From JBGTSJ01 sp041940305 (lineage in GTDB: Bacteria; Planctomycetota; Planctomycetia; Planctomycetales; Planctomycetaceae), in assembly GCA_041940305.1 (NCBI GenBank), contig JBGTSJ010000025.1, positions 1 through 64,000 on the forward strand: a DNA stretch of 64,000 bases, given 5' to 3'. Position 1 is the first letter of the stretch. The number at the start of each line of letters is the position of its first letter. Position numbers and translations under genes: made by a program. This document shows positions 61,898 to 64,000 of the stretch, piece by piece. Below the pieces are notes generated by a model. That model saw nothing but the letters and a program-made list of their open reading frames with translations. It did not search any database and was not told where the DNA came from.

Positions 61898-63898
61898 ATG
61901 CGACGGACTGTCTGGTGTTGTGTTGTCGGCGGACTGCTCGGTTCGGGCCTGAGCGTCGGGCTCTCGCAGGACCGCTCCCCGTCGACCGAATGGGCCCGCC
62001 CGGCGACGGAAGCGACGGTGGCGCCGACCGAGTATCGCCGCAACCGGTCTTCCTCCGCATCCACCGAACGCCGGAGCTACTACAGCGAACTGTTCGGACA
62101 GGACGTGGCCACGCCTCTGACCGAATCGGCGCCGGCTGCGGCCGAACCGACCGAATCCGCGCCCGACGCACCCGCCGACAAGCCGGCGTCTCCTCGCGGC
62201 ACGTTCACGATTTCGGGGCGCCCTGTGCAGATGCCAGCCGCCCAGCCGGCCCTCTCCGATATCATCCACGCCGAGTTTGAACGCCCTGCCGGAGAGACCG
62301 AGCGATCCCGCATTCAGCAGGTTGAGGCCAATTCCTTCGACGCGCAGCCGGTCGATCCGCGCCCTTCGCGGAGCGCCCTGTCACAACCGGTGCTCACCCC
62401 CGGCGCTCCGGCCCCCATGCCGAGCGTGCTGTCGGACGCCCAGCCTCCGGAACCAGCATCTTCGGCGCCGGCCGTGCCCGCTTCCGTCAACGTCACTCGC
62501 ACGGCTGTCCCCCGCTCTCAGGTCAAGCCGCAGACCGGCCCGCAGGAGTCCTGTGTGCAGGTCGAATGGGTGAAAAAGACCGACATCAGCCTGGGGCGCG
62601 AATGCGAATGCGATCTCGTCGTGACCAACACCGGCGACTCGGCCGTACGCAGCATCGAAGTCAACGCGTTTCTTTCGAAGAACGTGCGACTGGTCACGGC
62701 CGAGCCTGGTCCGGAATCCTCAGAGGAGCTGCTGGCCTGGTACCTCCCCGAGCTTGCCGCAGGCGGCACGCAGACGATTCATCTTAAGCTGTTGCCGCTT
62801 GCTCCGGGGGCGATCACGACGCACGCCGAAGTCCGGTTCAGCACCGGCGCGGCTGGACAGTTCGAAGTCACCGAGCCGATGCTGGCCCTGCAACTGGACG
62901 GACCGCAGCAGGTGCTGATCGGTGAGGCCGCCACCCAGACGATCCTGGTCAGCAATCCCGGCAGCGGCGTGGCCTCCAATGTGCGGGTCGAGGCCCTGAT
63001 TCCCACCGGTCTGGAGCACGCCCGTGGGTCACAATTGCTGATGGATCTGGGTCCCCTGCATCCGGGCGAGACCCGGAGCATCCGCCTGCCGCTCGCCGCC
63101 ATCGCGGGAGGCAAGCACACCGTGCAGGTTACGGCGCGCGCCGAATCCGATCTGCAGCAACAGGCGGCCGCCGAAGTCACGGTTATCGCGCCGCAGGTCG
63201 CGGCCGCTATTGACGGCCCGTCGCTGCGCTACATCGGCCGCCGCGCCACCTACACGATCCAGGTCAAGAACGACGGCTCGGTCGCCACCGACAACGTCCG
63301 CGTCATGCATAAGGTTCCGCAGGGACTCACGTTCGTCAGTGCTGCCGACGGCGGACAGTACGACGAAGGCTCGCGGTTGCTGTCCTGGTTCGTTGATCGC
63401 CTGGAGAAAGGCCAGCAGCGGGAACTGACCGCGACGTTCGCCTGTGAAGAAATGGGCTCGTTCACGCACTTCGTCCGGGCCACGTCGGCTCACGGGTCCG
63501 TCAGCGACGCTCAGATCACCACCAACGTGGAAGGGGTCTCGTCGCTCGCCCTGGACATCCAGGACCTGGAAGATCCGGTCGAAGTCGGCAGCGAGACCGC
63601 TTATGAGATCCGCGTGAAGAACGAAGGCTCCGCCCCGGCGAAGAACGTCAACGTCTCCTGCGAGCTTCCCGCCGGCATGACGCTGGTCAACGTGGATGCC
63701 GGCATCCCGTTCGCCGCCGAGCAGAACATGCTCGTCTTCCAGCCGATCTCCCAGATCCGGCCCGGCGAAACCGTGACGCTGCGGGTGCACGTGAAGTCGG
63801 CGCAGGCCGGGAACCACCGGTTCCGCGCCCGTCTCTCCAGCGAGTCCATCGACGAGCCGCTCGTCGGCGATGAGCTGACCCGGTTCTACGGTGAATGA
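61898..63898 (+). CDS. Exported protein with repeated DUF11 domains
   Basis: 666 residues. Signal peptide RTVWCCVVGGLLGSGLSVGL. A Pro/Ala/Ser-rich low-complexity region (about 30-215) is followed by about four beta-sandwich DUF11-type repeats: VEWVKKTDISLGRECECDLV, LDGPQQVLIGEAATQTILVS, IDGPSLRYIGRRATYTIQVK and LDIQDLEDPVEVGSETAYEI. Each has the VxNxG turn (NPGSGVASNVRV, NDGSVATDNVRVMHKVP, NEGSAPAKNVNVSCELP). Such repeats are structural and act in cell-surface or outer-envelope proteins; no enzyme motif is present. The ATG at 61898 has AAGGAG 7 nt upstream. A perfect hairpin follows the stop. Confidence 0.87.
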   Translation: MRRTVWCCVVGGLLGSGLSVGLSQDRSPSTEWARPATEATVAPTEYRRNRSSSASTERRSYYSELFGQDVATPLTESAPAAAEPTESAPDAPADKPASPRGTFTISGRPVQMPAAQPALSDIIHAEFERPAGETERSRIQQVEANSFDAQPVDPRPSRSALSQPVLTPGAPAPMPSVLSDAQPPEPASSAPAVPASVNVTRTAVPRSQVKPQTGPQESCVQVEWVKKTDISLGRECECDLVVTNTGDSAVRSIEVNAFLSKNVRLVTAEPGPESSEELLAWYLPELAAGGTQTIHLKLLPLAPGAITTHAEVRFSTGAAGQFEVTEPMLALQLDGPQQVLIGEAATQTILVSNPGSGVASNVRVEALIPTGLEHARGSQLLMDLGPLHPGETRSIRLPLAAIAGGKHTVQVTARAESDLQQQAAAEVTVIAPQVAAAIDGPSLRYIGRRATYTIQVKNDGSVATDNVRVMHKVPQGLTFVSAADGGQYDEGSRLLSWFVDRLEKGQQRELTATFACEEMGSFTHFVRATSAHGSVSDAQITTNVEGVSSLALDIQDLEDPVEVGSETAYEIRVKNEGSAPAKNVNVSCELPAGMTLVNVDAGIPFAAEQNMLVFQPISQIRPGETVTLRVHVKSAQAGNHRFRARLSSESIDEPLVGDELTRFYGE

Positions 63899-63925
63899 CC
63901 GCGGCCGCATGCCGCACACAAATCT

Positions 63926-63963
63926 GCACCAGGCCGCCGGACCCCAGTCCAGCGGCCTGGTGC
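63926..63963 (+). terminator. Hairpin terminator after the DUF11 gene
   Basis: GCACCAGGCCGC / GCGGCCTGGTGC is a perfect 12-bp stem. The loop GGACCCCAGTCC has its own 4-bp stem. 27 nt past the stop codon. No T-run is seen, so termination is likely but not proven. Confidence 0.6.
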
Positions 63964-64000
63964 GTTCGACGGCCGCGCATCGCCGCGAACGTCTTCTGGT

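Overview
This window is chromosomal DNA from a high-GC planctomycete, most likely of the order Planctomycetales. The assignment rests on gene content. There are two gene pairs of the PSD1 (cytochrome-like/DUF1549/DUF1553) and DUF1501 families, a DUF1552 + PSD3 (DUF1587/1592/1588/1585) pair, a TIGR03009-like protein, a GH32 glycosidase with a secretion signal, a membrane Ser/Thr kinase and many Tat/Sec-exported proteins. These families are hugely expanded in planctomycetes. No rRNA, tRNA or CRISPR array was found.

Layout. (1) 1-5.4 kb, all on the minus strand: dnaG, rpoD, a coiled-coil zinc-ribbon protein and the start of selB, a remnant of the macromolecular-synthesis arrangement interrupted by palindromic repeats. 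(2) 5.9-10.9 kb: a giant exported TPR-CHAT protein with about 21 TPR units of 42 residues. (3) 11-22 kb, accessory region: five copies of one repeat family, of which three are well preserved (about 200 bp). One copy is split by an intact IS4-family element with perfect 18-bp ends and a 9-bp target duplication. The region also has a decayed ISAs1-like element, a truncated propeller-like gene, a membrane endonuclease/exonuclease/phosphatase protein, and a MEOD1-like sensor protein next to a hybrid histidine kinase. (4) 22-31 kb: convergent PSD1-DUF1501 and DUF1552-PSD3 cassettes. (5) 31-36 kb: a GspE/PilB-type ATPase, a STAS-membrane protein, a GH32 enzyme and a secreted protein. (6) 36-44.3 kb: a signalling block in which a Ser/Thr kinase carrying a second, degenerate kinase lobe, a membrane helix and a propeller-like sensor overlaps an FHA-ABC transporter gene. 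It faces a divergent gene for a PfkB-like/AAA+/tandem-RyR protein. (7) 44-52 kb: an RNase D-like exonuclease, a ROK regulator with a palindrome downstream, and a second PSD1-small membrane protein-DUF1501 cassette whose PSD1 gene carries an in-frame palindromic repeat insertion. (8) 51.7-64 kb: a RAYT transposase with its REP hairpins, DUF488, an exported lipase-like hydrolase, a propeller-cytochrome protein, a PaaI thioesterase coupled to a ComEA-like protein, a TIGR03009-like protein, a zincin, a Gfo/Idh/MocA oxidoreductase and a DUF11 surface protein.

The most interesting candidates for new biology are the kinase-pseudokinase/FHA-ABC unit facing the PfkB-AAA-RyR protein (36.4-44.3 kb), and the repeat ecology. 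At least six palindromic repeat types sit between and inside genes. They supply a stop codon, a possible start codon, an in-frame peptide insertion and a hairpin that could occlude the dnaG ribosome-binding site. All functions are read from motifs by eye; no database search was run.
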